From Planctomycetota bacterium (GTDB lineage: Bacteria > Planctomycetota > UBA11346), in assembly GCA_014193115.1 (NCBI GenBank), contig BJHQ01000001.1, positions 564,465-628,464 of the forward strand: a DNA stretch of 64,000 nt. The letters are read 5' to 3'. Below, piece after piece: positions 9,119-19,574 of the stretch. Numbering within the stretch: position 1 is the first letter of the stretch; the number at the start of each line of letters is the position of its first letter. The notes under the pieces were generated by a model that was given only the letters and a program-made list of their open reading frames with translations, ran no database searches and had not been told where the DNA came from. Made by a program: the position numbers and the translations under genes.

Positions 9119-9203
9119 CTGCGGTGCTGAGCGACCTGCGGTGCTGAGCGACCTGCGGTGCTGAGCGACCTGCGGTGCTGAGCGACCTGCGGTGCTGAGT
9201 GAC
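9119..9203. repeat. 17-bp tandem repeat, five copies
   Basis: Unit ctgcggtgctgagcgac repeated at 9119, 9136, 9153, 9170 and 9187; the first four are identical and the fifth has one change (gagtgac). A degenerate sixth start (ctgtggt) follows. Perfect spacing and near identity indicate recent slippage expansion. Confidence 0.95.
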
Positions 9204-9210
9204 CTGTGGT

Positions 9211-9231
9211 ACCCCAGGGGCAACCTGGGGT
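9211..9231 (-). terminator. Hairpin downstream of rplT
   Basis: 8-bp stem accccagg/cctggggt with a 5-base loop, 14 bases past the rplT stop on the minus strand. No U-tract follows, so rho-independent termination is possible but not certain. Confidence 0.4.
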
Positions 9232-9244
9232 GCCCGGGGCGGGC

Positions 9245-9598
9245 TCAGGCCAGGGCGGCTTTTGCCTTGCCGACCACCTCGGCGAAGGCCGCCGGCTGGT
9301 GGATGGCGAGTTCGCTCAGCTGCTTGCGGTCGAGGCGGATGTCGGCCTTTTGCAGACCGGCGATCAGCCGGCTGTAGGGCAGGCCGCACTCGCGGCTGGC
9401 GATACCGACGCGCTTGATCCACAGCGAGCGGAACTGGCGCTTTTTGAGCTTGCGGCCGCTGAAGGCCATGGCCTCGGCGCGGCGCACGGCCTCGCAGACG
9501 ACCCGGTACATCTTGCGTCGGCCGCTGAAGAAGCCTTTGGCGCGCTTCTTCATGCGCACGATCATGCGGTGGCGGGCGGCTCCATTGGTAGCGCGCAT
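9245..9598 (-). CDS. rplT: 50S ribosomal protein L20
   Basis: 117 residues, the usual length. It has the conserved basic N-terminus (RHRMIVRMKKRAKGFFSGRR) that threads into 23S rRNA and the globular C-terminal part with 'LWIKRVGIASRECGLPYSRLIAGLQKADIRLDRKQLSELA'. It is an early assembly protein of the large subunit. It sits 94 bases downstream of rpmI in the canonical rpmI-rplT order. In many bacteria L20 also represses its own operon; no leader structure typical of that control could be assigned here. Confidence 0.97.
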   Translation of the reverse strand: MRATNGAARHRMIVRMKKRAKGFFSGRRKMYRVVCEAVRRAEAMAFSGRKLKKRQFRSLWIKRVGIASRECGLPYSRLIAGLQKADIRLDRKQLSELAIHQPAAFAEVVGKAKAALA

Positions 9599-9692
9599 AA
9601 CAAATTACCTTTCTCTCTGGCCCGGCACGCGGGATGCGCGACGGGGAGGCCTGGGGCCTACTTGGGAGACGATCTGCGTGGGACGGTGACGA

Positions 9693-9947
9693 TCAGGTCG
9701 CGGCGGGTGCGGGAGCAGCGACGACCCGGGCCGGCTTGGGCTTGGCGACCTTGGCGCGGAAGGCGTAGCGGACCCGGCGGATGACGCCGTCGTGGGTCGA
9801 GACGCCTTTCTTGTGGGCATCGCGCTTGTGGGCCGAATCGCGGTGGGTCAGCAGATGGCGGACATTGACTTTGGTGCGCACAACCTTGCCGTTGCGGGTC
9901 AAGCGCATCCGGCGGACGCTGCCTTTGTGGGTCTTCTGCTTGGGCAC
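9693..9947 (-). CDS. rpmI: 50S ribosomal protein L35
   Basis: 84 residues, slightly longer than the usual 64-66 because of an Ala/Pro/Lys-rich C-terminal tail (last about 18 residues). The N-terminus MPKQKTHKGSVRR and the 'HLLTHRDSAHKR' segment are diagnostic. It uses a GTG start, supported by AGGAG seven bases upstream. infC, which normally precedes rpmI in bacteria, is not here: the upstream gene is a HAD phosphatase. Confidence 0.93.
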   Translation of the reverse strand: MPKQKTHKGSVRRMRLTRNGKVVRTKVNVRHLLTHRDSAHKRDAHKKGVSTHDGVIRRVRYAFRAKVAKPKPARVVAAPAPAAT

Positions 9948-10052
9948 GGTCGGCTCCTGGCGCCTTCGGCGCGATGGGCCGGGAACGATAGGTGACCAGC
10001 CTGGATTGCAAGGGGCTGCAAGGCGCCTGCCAAGCTCCCTTCCGAAGGTGGT

Positions 10053-10844
10053 TCAGCCCAGCCGTGCGAGCAGCGCGGGCAAGGCGCACAGACCCCGGGC
10101 CGAGACTCCGGGCAACAGGTGCCGGGCCACCGCCCGCAGCCGGTGCGGCGCCTGGCCCATGGCGCAGCCGTGCCCGGCCCAAGCGACCATTTCAACATCG
10201 TTATGCTGATCACCCACCGCCCAGACCTGTTCCCGGGGCACGCCCAGGCGCTGGGCGAGGCGCTCCAGGCCCCAGGCCTTGGTGACTCCGCCGGGCAGGA
10301 TTTCGAGCCGGTCGGGCTGGCTCATCACCACCTGGAATCCCGGCCCGAGCGCCGCGGTGAGCCCGGCGACGGCCACCGGGATGATCGTGGAATCAGCGAC
10401 GAACATGATCTTGCAGCTCGGACCGCGCCATGGCGTCAGGTCCCCAAAGCGGATCGGTACCCGATACAGGTCCGCCCAGCCGCGGGTGTGGTCGGTCTCG
10501 CGATCCATCCACCACTCGTCGGCAGCGGGATAGCACGAGGCCGAACCGGGAAAGACCGCCAGCTCGGCGAGGATGCGGTTGACCTGGCGCTCGCTCAGGG
10601 GCAGCCAGGCGAACGGCGGCTGGTCGATCCATCCCACCCAGCCGCCATTGAAACAGACCAAGGGTGTGTCGAGATCAAGGTGGGCGTGGACCCAGCGACT
10701 GCTGAGCAGCGGCCGGCCGGTGGCCAGGGCGACGGCGAAGCCGAGCCGGCGGATTTCGCGCACCGCCCGTTCATGCCCTGGACTGATCGTGCAGTCTTCA
10801 CCCAGCAGGGTGCCATCCAGATCCAGGGCGACGAGACCGCGCAT
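10053..10844 (-). CDS. Cof-type HAD-superfamily phosphatase
   Basis: 263 residues from ATG 10844. Motif I is DLDGTLL (nucleophile Asp and acid/base Asp), motif II is in LATGRP, motif III is the Lys in SCKIMF, and motif IV is GDQHNDVEM. The large cap between motifs II and III (about residues 85-190) is typical of the Cof/C2B subfamily, which dephosphorylates sugar phosphates, nucleotides or flavin precursors; the substrate cannot be told from sequence. The frame stays open upstream to 11030, but that part translates a tandem DNA repeat (10874-10930), so the internal ATG directly before the hydrophobic first strand was chosen. Confidence 0.85.
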   Translation of the reverse strand: MRGLVALDLDGTLLGEDCTISPGHERAVREIRRLGFAVALATGRPLLSSRWVHAHLDLDTPLVCFNGGWVGWIDQPPFAWLPLSERQVNRILAELAVFPGSASCYPAADEWWMDRETDHTRGWADLYRVPIRFGDLTPWRGPSCKIMFVADSTIIPVAVAGLTAALGPGFQVVMSQPDRLEILPGGVTKAWGLERLAQRLGVPREQVWAVGDQHNDVEMVAWAGHGCAMGQAPHRLRAVARHLLPGVSARGLCALPALLARLG

Positions 10845-10873
10845 GGGGAAAGGCTGCGCTCGCCGCTGGCCTG

Positions 10874-10930
10874 GGCAAGACGCCACGCGAGCGGCAAGAC
10901 GCCACGCGAGCGGCAAGACGCCACGCGAGC
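10874..10930. repeat. 19-bp tandem repeat, three perfect copies
   Basis: Unit ggcaagacgccacgcgagc at 10874, 10893 and 10912, all identical, with a partial fourth (ggcaac). It lies in the 213-base gap between the HAD gene and the sigma54 activator and resembles the cgcc-rich dispersed repeats elsewhere in the window. Confidence 0.95.
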
Positions 10931-11057
10931 GGCAACGGCATGCAGCGCCGGGCGCCAGCTCAGCTGGAATGGCAGGCTGCGCCAACCGCGCGGGTGTTTT
11001 TCGGGAACCACCGACCGCAGAGCACTCCATCGGAGCGCCAACTCGATGGAAATCAGC

Positions 11058-12989
11058 TCAGATCCGGCCGTACTGCCGCAGTTTGGCGTACAAGGTCGAG
11101 CGGTCGATCTGGAGGATCTCCGCGGTCGCCTTCTTGTTTCCGCCGCAATGGTCGAGGACGCGCAGGATGTGCATCCGCTCGACCTCGGCCAGGTTGGTGA
11201 TCGGCGTGCTGCTCGACAGCTTGGCCGGTTGGGCGTCGGTGACGCCTTCGGGCAGGTCGGCGGGCTCGATGACCTCGCCGCTGGCGAAGATGCAGGCCCG
11301 TTCGATGACGTTGCGCAACTGGCGGACATTGCCCGGCCAGGGATGGCGGAGCAGCGCGGCGCGGGTTTCCGGTGCCAGGCGCTTGATCGGCTGGTTGAGC
11401 TTCGACGCGGTCTGGGCCAGGAAGTGGTCGGCTAGACGGTCGATGTCGGCGGGCCGGTCGCGCAGTGGCGGCAGGGTGACCGCCAGCACGTCGAGGCGGT
11501 GGAGCAGATCCTCGCGGAAGCGGCCACGTTTGGCCTCTTCGGTGAGATCGCGGTTGGTGGCGGCGATCAGCCGCACGTCGACTTTGCGCAGCACGCCGTC
11601 GCCGACCCGCTGGACCTCGCCCTGTTCAAGGGCGCGGAGCAGCTTGGCCTGGGCCTGGTGGGGCAGCTCGCCGACTTCGTCGAGGAACAGCGTCGCCTGG
11701 TCGGCCAGCTCGAACACGCCGGGACGGGTCTCGTCGGCGCCGGTGAAGGCGCCTTTGACATGGCCAAACAACGTGGATTCCACCAGGCTTTCAGCGATGG
11801 CGGCGCAATTGACGACCTGCAATGGCCGGTCGCTGCGCTGGGACTGATGGTGGATCGCCCGGGCGATCAGCTCTTTCCCAGTGCCGCTCTCGCCCAGGAT
11901 CAGCACCGGGGCGCTGGTCGGTGCGGCCTTGGCCACGAAGTCGAGGACCTGCCGCATCGACGGATCTTCGCCGATCAACGAGATGACCTGACGGCGGGGG
12001 GCCGATGCGAGGCGCTGGACCTCGGCTTCGAGTCCGGCGACCCGTTCGCGGTTGTGCAGCTGCACGGCCATCTGGTTGGCGACCGCGGCGAGGAATTCGA
12101 GCTCGGTGCGAGTGAAGGGAACGGTTCCGCCGATCCGGTCGACATAGAGCAGGGCGTGGATCTGGTCGCCGATGCGCAGCGGCGCCGCCATCGCGCTGGT
12201 CACGCCAGCCTGGACCATGCTCCGGCTCGGGGCGACGTCGCCCTGGGCAGTTGCATTGGCGCAGAGCAGGGGCTCGGCCCGGCGCCGGGCGTCCATCAGC
12301 AGGGTGCGGGCGAAGGGCACCGCGCCATAGCGGGCGCGCAGCCGGCGTTCGTGGGCCGGCCACAGCTGCCAGCCGCCCAGCTCGGACGGGCCATCGGGGA
12401 TGAAGACGGCGCAGCGGTCGCCTTCGAGGGCTTCCGCGGCGGCATCGTCGAGCAGCTCGAACAGGGCTTCGCGTCCGACCGCCGTATGGGTGCGCAGGAC
12501 GATCTGGTGGAGCAGGACCAGGAAGGCGTTGGCCCGTTCGATCCCGGTGCGGGTGCCTTTCGGGCTGGCCGGAGCGGCGAGCAGCGACGGTTCGTCCGGC
12601 GCTTCATTGAGACCCGACACCGATTGGGGATCGGACCAGCGCTGGCTCGGATCTTCCAGGGTGTCCTCGCCGGCCTCGAAGCGGAGGTAGCTCGCGCCGA
12701 TGCGGAAGGTGAAGCCGTCGTTGAACACCACGGTTTCAAGGCGGCCTTCCGGCCCCCAGGTGCCGTTCGACGATTTCAGGTCACGCATCAGCCAGCCGAC
12801 CGGATCGGCCGGGCCGACCGCGTCCTTGCCGGAATAGCCAGGTGGCAGCAGTTCAGCGTGGATACGCGAGGACTTGGGATCGTTGAGGCACAGCCCGTTG
12901 GTCTGATCGCGACCGAGGGTCACCCGATCGGCGGCCAAGACCACGGCTGCGTTCTTGCTGGGACCATCGACCACGCGCAGAACAGGCAT
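11058..12989 (-). CDS. FHA-GAF-AAA+ sigma54-dependent transcription activator (Fis-type HTH)
   Basis: 643 residues. FHA domain at about 3-105 (Arg27, Ser41-Arg42-His44, Asn75-Gly76). GAF domain at about 150-312. Sigma54-interaction AAA+ domain at about 337-565: Walker A GESGTGKE (366-373), GAFTGA (413-418), Walker B LFLDEVGEL (434-442), arginine-finger region and WPGNVRQLRN (551-560). The C-terminal Fis-type HTH is at about 603-640 (GGNKKATAEILQIDRSTLYAKL). It should drive transcription from sigma54 promoters. The sensor side is an FHA rather than a two-component receiver, so it is built to be switched by threonine phosphorylation or by binding a phosphoprotein; the GAF may add a small-ligand input. 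The window encodes three Ser/Thr kinases that could serve it. Confidence 0.95.
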   Translation of the reverse strand: MPVLRVVDGPSKNAAVVLAADRVTLGRDQTNGLCLNDPKSSRIHAELLPPGYSGKDAVGPADPVGWLMRDLKSSNGTWGPEGRLETVVFNDGFTFRIGASYLRFEAGEDTLEDPSQRWSDPQSVSGLNEAPDEPSLLAAPASPKGTRTGIERANAFLVLLHQIVLRTHTAVGREALFELLDDAAAEALEGDRCAVFIPDGPSELGGWQLWPAHERRLRARYGAVPFARTLLMDARRRAEPLLCANATAQGDVAPSRSMVQAGVTSAMAAPLRIGDQIHALLYVDRIGGTVPFTRTELEFLAAVANQMAVQLHNRERVAGLEAEVQRLASAPRRQVISLIGEDPSMRQVLDFVAKAAPTSAPVLILGESGTGKELIARAIHHQSQRSDRPLQVVNCAAIAESLVESTLFGHVKGAFTGADETRPGVFELADQATLFLDEVGELPHQAQAKLLRALEQGEVQRVGDGVLRKVDVRLIAATNRDLTEEAKRGRFREDLLHRLDVLAVTLPPLRDRPADIDRLADHFLAQTASKLNQPIKRLAPETRAALLRHPWPGNVRQLRNVIERACIFASGEVIEPADLPEGVTDAQPAKLSSSTPITNLAEVERMHILRVLDHCGGNKKATAEILQIDRSTLYAKLRQYGRI

Positions 12990-13064
12990 GGGGCGATTGT
13001 GGGTGATCAGTCGGGCGCCGACAAGGGCGCATCCGCATTTCGTCAGCTCGGCGTCTGAGAGAAT

Positions 13065-13352
13065 TCAGGGTGTTCCGGCCGATTCGGCCCGGGCCTTGGC
13101 CAAGCGCTCACCCAGGCTCTTGACCACCGTGCGCAGGTACTCGTCCTCCTCCGGGGTGCGGCGGCCTTCGGATTTATCCAGCAGGATGCCGAGGATTTCC
13201 ACCGTGGCGGCAGCATACGGCAGGTTGACCGAGCGCTCGCCAGTCAGCGGGTGCGGGATGCTGCCGAACTGGATCAGCGCCTCGTTGGCCAGGCCACGCA
13301 AAAAAGTGAGAAAGGTCATCGTCCGGGGCTGGGCATCGGCGGGGTCGGGCAT
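13065..13352 (-). CDS. DUF1844 family protein
   Basis: About 95 residues from ATG 13352 (the frame also allows a TTG at 13373). The conserved DUF1844 core is clear: 'MTFLTFLRGLANEALIQFG', then 'IPHPLTGERSVNLPYA', then 'ILLDKSEGRRTPEEDEYLRTVV'. The family is small, helical, of unknown function, and common in planctomycetes and related groups. It follows the sigma54 activator on the same strand in reverse transcriptional order (this gene first), separated by 75 bases. Confidence 0.85.
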   Translation of the reverse strand: MPDPADAQPRTMTFLTFLRGLANEALIQFGSIPHPLTGERSVNLPYAAATVEILGILLDKSEGRRTPEEDEYLRTVVKSLGERLAKARAESAGTP

Positions 13353-13373
13353 GCCCGGATCGGAAGCGGCCAA

Positions 13374-13588
13374 TGATGGCCGGGCAAGTCCCTGGGAGCG
13401 CCGAGCGCCAGCTCGGCTTGAGATGGTGATGTCGACTGGCTCAGCTCGCAGGCACTCACCCGTTCTCAGTATGCCACTCCAGCCGAGCTGCTCGGCGCTC
13501 CCAGCCGAGCTGGCGCTCGGCGCTCCCAGCCCAGCCTAGCCGAGCTGACGCTCGCGCTCCAGGGCTTGTTGGCGCGCTCCGGGTCGGA
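13374..13588. repeat. GC-rich palindromic dispersed repeats between two genes
   Basis: The gap contains several near copies of 'gggagcgccgagcgccagctcgg' in both orientations: one at about 13391-13420 and a cluster at about 13475-13560 built of agccgagct / agctcggc units. The cluster can fold into strong hairpins and lies directly downstream of the transketolase gene. Confidence 0.75.
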
Positions 13589-15736
13589 TCAGCCGAGCGC
13601 CTTCACAGCGGCGATGATGCCGTCGGTGCCGATGCCGTGCTTGGCGTAGAGTTCGTCGGCGGTGTAGGCCGACTGGCCGAATTCGCCTTGCACGCCGAGG
13701 ATCTTCACCTGGGGATGCACGCCGGCGGCGGCCAGGGCCGCCACCAGGGTCGAACCGGCTCCACCGAGGGCCTGGTGGTCTTCCACCGTCACCAGTTTGT
13801 TGCCGCATTTCTTGAGCAATTCGGCGTGGGTGGCGACATCGGGGCGGTTGGGGGTCGGGTTGTTGAGCACCACCACCGCGTGGCCTTCGGCGACCAGCTT
13901 GTCGGCGGCCTTGACCGCTGCAGCGACCAGGCTGCCGTTGGCGCTGATCACGACTGCCGGACGGGTCAGGGCGAAGGACATCGAGAACGGTCCGAGCTGG
14001 CCGCCGAAGGTCTTCTTCTCGACGCCGCCGCCGACGACCATCGCCTTGCCCCATTCATAGCGTGCGTCGGCAGGTTTCAGGCTGACCGGGAAGTTTTCGC
14101 GACCGCAGAAGAACAGCACGGTTTCGCCGTGGTGGCCATGGGTGCGGGCATCGGCGAAGCGGCGGATCGCCTCGCCCATCGCCCACTCCGCCTCTTCGGC
14201 GCTGGCCGGGCAATAGGTCACAACCTGAGGGATCGAGCCGGCCATCGCCAGGTATTGCAGAGCCTGGTGGCTAGCGCCGTCGGCGGCGTCCTGGAAGCCG
14301 GCGTGGCTGAACACAGCGATGCACGGCGACTGGCTGAGCACGCCCATGGTGATCGGGAGCAGGCCCTTGGTCGCGCCGAACTGGGCGAAGGTGTCCACCA
14401 CCGGAATGAAGCCCTGCTTCGAGAAGCCCGAGGCCACCGACACCATGTTCGATTCAGCGACGCCGACATCGAAGCTGAATTGCGGGTATTTCTGGCGGAA
14501 CGGGGCGACGCCGGTCGATCCCGCCAGGTCGGCGCTGATGCACACCACCGGCAGGCCGGCGTCGGCGGCGGCGATCATCGCCTTGGGGAAACCCGCTTGG
14601 ATCTTGTCTTTTTTCACTGCCGGAGCGGCCGGGGCAGTCGCTGCTGCGGCCTTTGCAGCCGCCGCCGCGGCTTTGGCTTTCTCTGCCGATTCGATGTCGG
14701 TCAGCCAGGATTCGAAGGGGCTGGCCAGGGGCTTGCCGCTGTTGATCTCGGAAACAAACGCGCGCAGCTTGCCATCCACCGCGTCCTTGGCGGTGAGCGG
14801 ATAGCCATGGCCGCCGCTGGCGGATTTGACCGTGCTGGCGACGCCGAAGCCCTTCACCGTCTTGGCCCACACCGCCACCGGTTTGGTCGGGTCGGCCTGG
14901 GCGGAGGCGACCGCCTGTTCGACGGCGCTGAACGCGGCCTGCAGATCGTTGCCGTTGTCGAGCTTGATGACCTTCCAGCCTTGAGCCTCAAGGGATGCAA
15001 AGCTCGGCTGCATGCTGAAGGCATCGGCGTCGATCCGGCCCGACAGCTTGGTGTTGTTGTCGGTCAGGACGAGCACGAACGGAGCGACCTGGCCCTTGCC
15101 GGCGAAGCCGGGGATGGCGGCGATGGATTCCTTGGCCTCGCCCTCGAACATCGCGCCGTCGCTGATCACGCAGATCGTGGTGCGTTTGACGTTGGCGACG
15201 ACGTCGGCCATGGCCAAGCCCTGGGCGATGGGCAGCGACGAGCCGAGGGGCCCATTCGACACCATGACGCCCTCGGGGAACAGGTGCGACTCGCCGTGGC
15301 CGGTGAGCTTCGACGCGATCGAGCGGAAGCCCTTGAGCGCATCCAGGGTCACGCCGGCTTGGCCGTAGTTGGCCTTCAGGGCATAGATGCCGTTCTCGGT
15401 GTGGCCGGCATCGTTGGCGAAATTGAAGTGGGAAAACCAGGGATCTTTAGCGAATATCAGGCCGTGGATGGCCGACATCAGCTCGGCCAGGGCGGCCGGC
15501 CCGCCCCAGTGGCAGGCGGCGCCGCCGACCACCGCGTTCATGTCCATGAGTGCCAGCATCACGCGGGTCGCCACCGGATCGGCCACCGCCAGAGCAGAGC
15601 CATCGGCGCGGCGCACCGTGGCGGGGAAGGCCGGCTGGTGCAGCGGGTTGCCGGCCAGCGGATTGCGATGGCTGAGCCCGGCGCGGTGGCGCTGGCTGGC
15701 ATCGACGGTGGCGGCTGGTGCGGTCTCGACGCCCAT
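13589..15736 (-). CDS. tkt: Transketolase-like, single chain
   Basis: 715 residues from ATG 15736, supported by AAAGGA about eight bases upstream; the longer frame to 15802 has no such site. The N-terminal thiamine-diphosphate domain carries GPLGSSLPIAQGLAMAD and 'ISDGAMFEGEAKE ... LTDNNTK', the TPP/Mg motif with the usual GDG changed to SDG. The pyrimidine-binding domain follows ('VGVAESNMVSVASGFSKQGFIPVVDTFAQFG'), then a C-terminal domain. It should transfer two-carbon ketol units in the pentose phosphate pathway. An odd Ala/Lys-rich linker of about 30 residues (around 355-385) joins the two TPP domains, suggesting an ancestral split into two subunits. The sequence is divergent from enterobacterial TktA; a DXS-like or other transketolase-family activity cannot be excluded. 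Confidence 0.85.
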   Translation of the reverse strand: MGVETAPAATVDASQRHRAGLSHRNPLAGNPLHQPAFPATVRRADGSALAVADPVATRVMLALMDMNAVVGGAACHWGGPAALAELMSAIHGLIFAKDPWFSHFNFANDAGHTENGIYALKANYGQAGVTLDALKGFRSIASKLTGHGESHLFPEGVMVSNGPLGSSLPIAQGLAMADVVANVKRTTICVISDGAMFEGEAKESIAAIPGFAGKGQVAPFVLVLTDNNTKLSGRIDADAFSMQPSFASLEAQGWKVIKLDNGNDLQAAFSAVEQAVASAQADPTKPVAVWAKTVKGFGVASTVKSASGGHGYPLTAKDAVDGKLRAFVSEINSGKPLASPFESWLTDIESAEKAKAAAAAAKAAAATAPAAPAVKKDKIQAGFPKAMIAAADAGLPVVCISADLAGSTGVAPFRQKYPQFSFDVGVAESNMVSVASGFSKQGFIPVVDTFAQFGATKGLLPITMGVLSQSPCIAVFSHAGFQDAADGASHQALQYLAMAGSIPQVVTYCPASAEEAEWAMGEAIRRFADARTHGHHGETVLFFCGRENFPVSLKPADARYEWGKAMVVGGGVEKKTFGGQLGPFSMSFALTRPAVVISANGSLVAAAVKAADKLVAEGHAVVVLNNPTPNRPDVATHAELLKKCGNKLVTVEDHQALGGAGSTLVAALAAAGVHPQVKILGVQGEFGQSAYTADELYAKHGIGTDGIIAAVKALG

Positions 15737-15843
15737 GGCGGATCCTTTCGGGGTGGTCGCTGATATGCTGTCGCGCAGGTGCCTGGCGCAAGCTGGCAGC
15801 ATGGCCTGGCCAGCAGGGCAATGCGGAGTTCATGCGCCCGGAC

Positions 15844-15866
15844 AATCCTGCACATTTCCCAGGATT
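15844..15866 (-). terminator. Hairpin just downstream of gyrA
   Basis: 7-bp stem aatcctg/caggatt with a 9-base loop, 18 bases past the gyrA stop on the minus strand. No U-tract; may terminate or process the gyrA message ahead of the transketolase gene. Confidence 0.3.
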
Positions 15867-15883
15867 TGGCGCCGATCGATCGA

Positions 15884-18448
<2,565 letters not shown>

Positions 18449-18483
18449 GATCGGGGTGTCTCCTGAGGGTGAAACATCGTGGA

Positions 18484-18650
18484 GGGAACCGCCACGACGC
18501 CAAGGCGCCAACGGGTGTGGGGGTTGCTCCGCTCACCGCCCGGCAAACCGGGATCTGGATGGGAAGAACTGCCAAGGCGTCAAAACGCCAAGACGCCAAT
18601 GGGTTTGGCCGGTGGTCCGCTCACCCGCCGGGACACCGGGCGGAACGTGC
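18484..18650. repeat. Two head-to-tail copies of the cgccaag-type dispersed repeat
   Basis: Two imperfect copies of about 80 bases (about 18487-18563 and 18565-18650) share 'gaac[ct]gccaaggcg...cgccaa[gc]...ggg', a 'ggtccgctcacc' segment and a terminal ggcaaaccgg/gggacaccggg palindrome. They occupy the gap upstream of gyrA and downstream of the AraC gene. Confidence 0.8.
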
Positions 18651-18694
18651 AACGGCCGACGGCCACCAATCCAAATGACCCGGCAGGTCTCGCC

Positions 18695-19492
18695 TCACTC
18701 CGTATTCATGTGGGCTCGTCCGTTGATACGCCGCCACATCCCCGGGGTGACCCCGGATAGTCGGCGGAACCATCGACGGAAATGCCGCACATCCGAGTAG
18801 CCGCAAGCAGCCGCCACGTCCTCCTGGGAGGCCGTCAATTCGTTCAACAGCTTGCGTGCGTGGGCGATGCGCCGCCGGTGGAGACCTTCGAGTGGAGGAT
18901 GGCCGAAGCGGCGCCGGTAGGCTCGAGTGAGGTGATCTGGGTGGCAACTGAGAGCGGCGGCGATATCGGCGGTAGAGAGTCGTTCTGCGAAGCGCAGGAC
19001 CAGAAGGCGCCAAGCACGGTCGGCGACCTCGTCCCGCCCTTCGCCGGGTTCCGGCGTAGCGAGGGCGAGTTCTGCACACAGGACGGCCAAATGGAGGTCC
19101 TTGAGAAGATCGGGCGAGCCCGTGCGTTCATGCTCATCGAGCAGGCGACGCGCCAACTCTTCGGCGCGCGCCGGCCGGGCAGCCCGCCCCTGGCGCGCCA
19201 GCACCAGGCTGCGGCCGGTACGAAACCCGAAATGCACCCAGATGAAAGCGGTGCTGCGGCCGTAGTTTGCGCTGGCACGATGCTCGTGGCCTGGGCGTAA
19301 GATCAGGTAGTCGCCAGGTGCGAGATCGTACCGCGTTTCTTCCTCCCAGAGGTGGAGGTCGCCACGGGTAACCAGAATCAACTCGTAGTCATTGATCCGA
19401 CGAGTCGGATGCATCCCCTGACCACGACTGACAAACCAGCCGCAAGAATGCAGGTGAATACCCGGATCGCAGAACAAGGTAAGGTCGGACAT
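18695..19492 (-). CDS. AraC-family transcription regulator
   Basis: 265 residues. The N-terminal cupin-like ligand domain is at about 1-105 (DYELILVTRGDLHLWEEE, then 'LAPGDYLILRPGHEHRA', with the His/Glu pattern typical of sugar-sensing AraC proteins). The C-terminal double HTH is at about 165-260: ADIAAALSCHPDHLTRAYRRRFG, then 'EDVAAACGYSDVRHFRRWFRRLSGVTPGMWRR'. It is transcribed divergently from two GH127-type arabinofuranosidase genes with an 82-base gap, so it very likely senses an arabinose-containing sugar and activates them. No paired operator repeats could be assigned with confidence. Confidence 0.9.
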   Translation of the reverse strand: MSDLTLFCDPGIHLHSCGWFVSRGQGMHPTRRINDYELILVTRGDLHLWEEETRYDLAPGDYLILRPGHEHRASANYGRSTAFIWVHFGFRTGRSLVLARQGRAARPARAEELARRLLDEHERTGSPDLLKDLHLAVLCAELALATPEPGEGRDEVADRAWRLLVLRFAERLSTADIAAALSCHPDHLTRAYRRRFGHPPLEGLHRRRIAHARKLLNELTASQEDVAAACGYSDVRHFRRWFRRLSGVTPGMWRRINGRAHMNTE

Positions 19493-19528
19493 GCCGGAAT
19501 CGTCCCCGTACGGTCGGAGGATGGCCCC

Positions 19529-19558
19529 TTACCGCAAGCGCCTCCCGGTGCATAAAAT
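19529..19558 (+). promoter_or_regulatory. Possible promoter of the first GH127 gene
   Basis: TTACCG (19529-19534) and TAAAAT (19553-19558), 18 bases apart. A purine-rich ribosome site (ggggaggag) follows at once, which would give a very short leader. A poor -35 would fit an activator-dependent promoter under the divergent AraC regulator. Confidence 0.35.
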
Positions 19559-19574
19559 AGGGGGAGGAGCGGCC

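Larger units (their letters stand above)
8719..9244. other. 525-base gene-free gap rich in repeats and hairpins
   Basis: No convincing gene. The gap holds, in order: a copy of the cgccaag-type dispersed repeat (about 8768-8832, ending in an inverted cttggcgtt), a GC hairpin near 8889-8904 (gggcc/ggccc), a perfect 9-bp hairpin gcccggagc/gctccgggc (8962-8983), a 17-bp tandem repeat (9119-9203) and a hairpin just downstream of rplT (9211-9231). Short reading frames through it are low-complexity translations of the repeats. Confidence 0.7.

Noticed and set aside
9119-9203. Possible CRISPR array
   Set aside because: The 17-bp units are directly adjacent with no spacers, and no cas genes are present.
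11499-13058. Open frame of 519 codons on the plus strand
   Set aside because: Antisense to the sigma54 activator, whose domains are intact.
13637-15763. Open frame of 708 codons on the plus strand
   Set aside because: Antisense to the transketolase; shadow composition and no recognisable domain.
18479-18800. Small open frames in the gyrA-AraC gap
   Set aside because: They translate the dispersed repeats and have no coding character.
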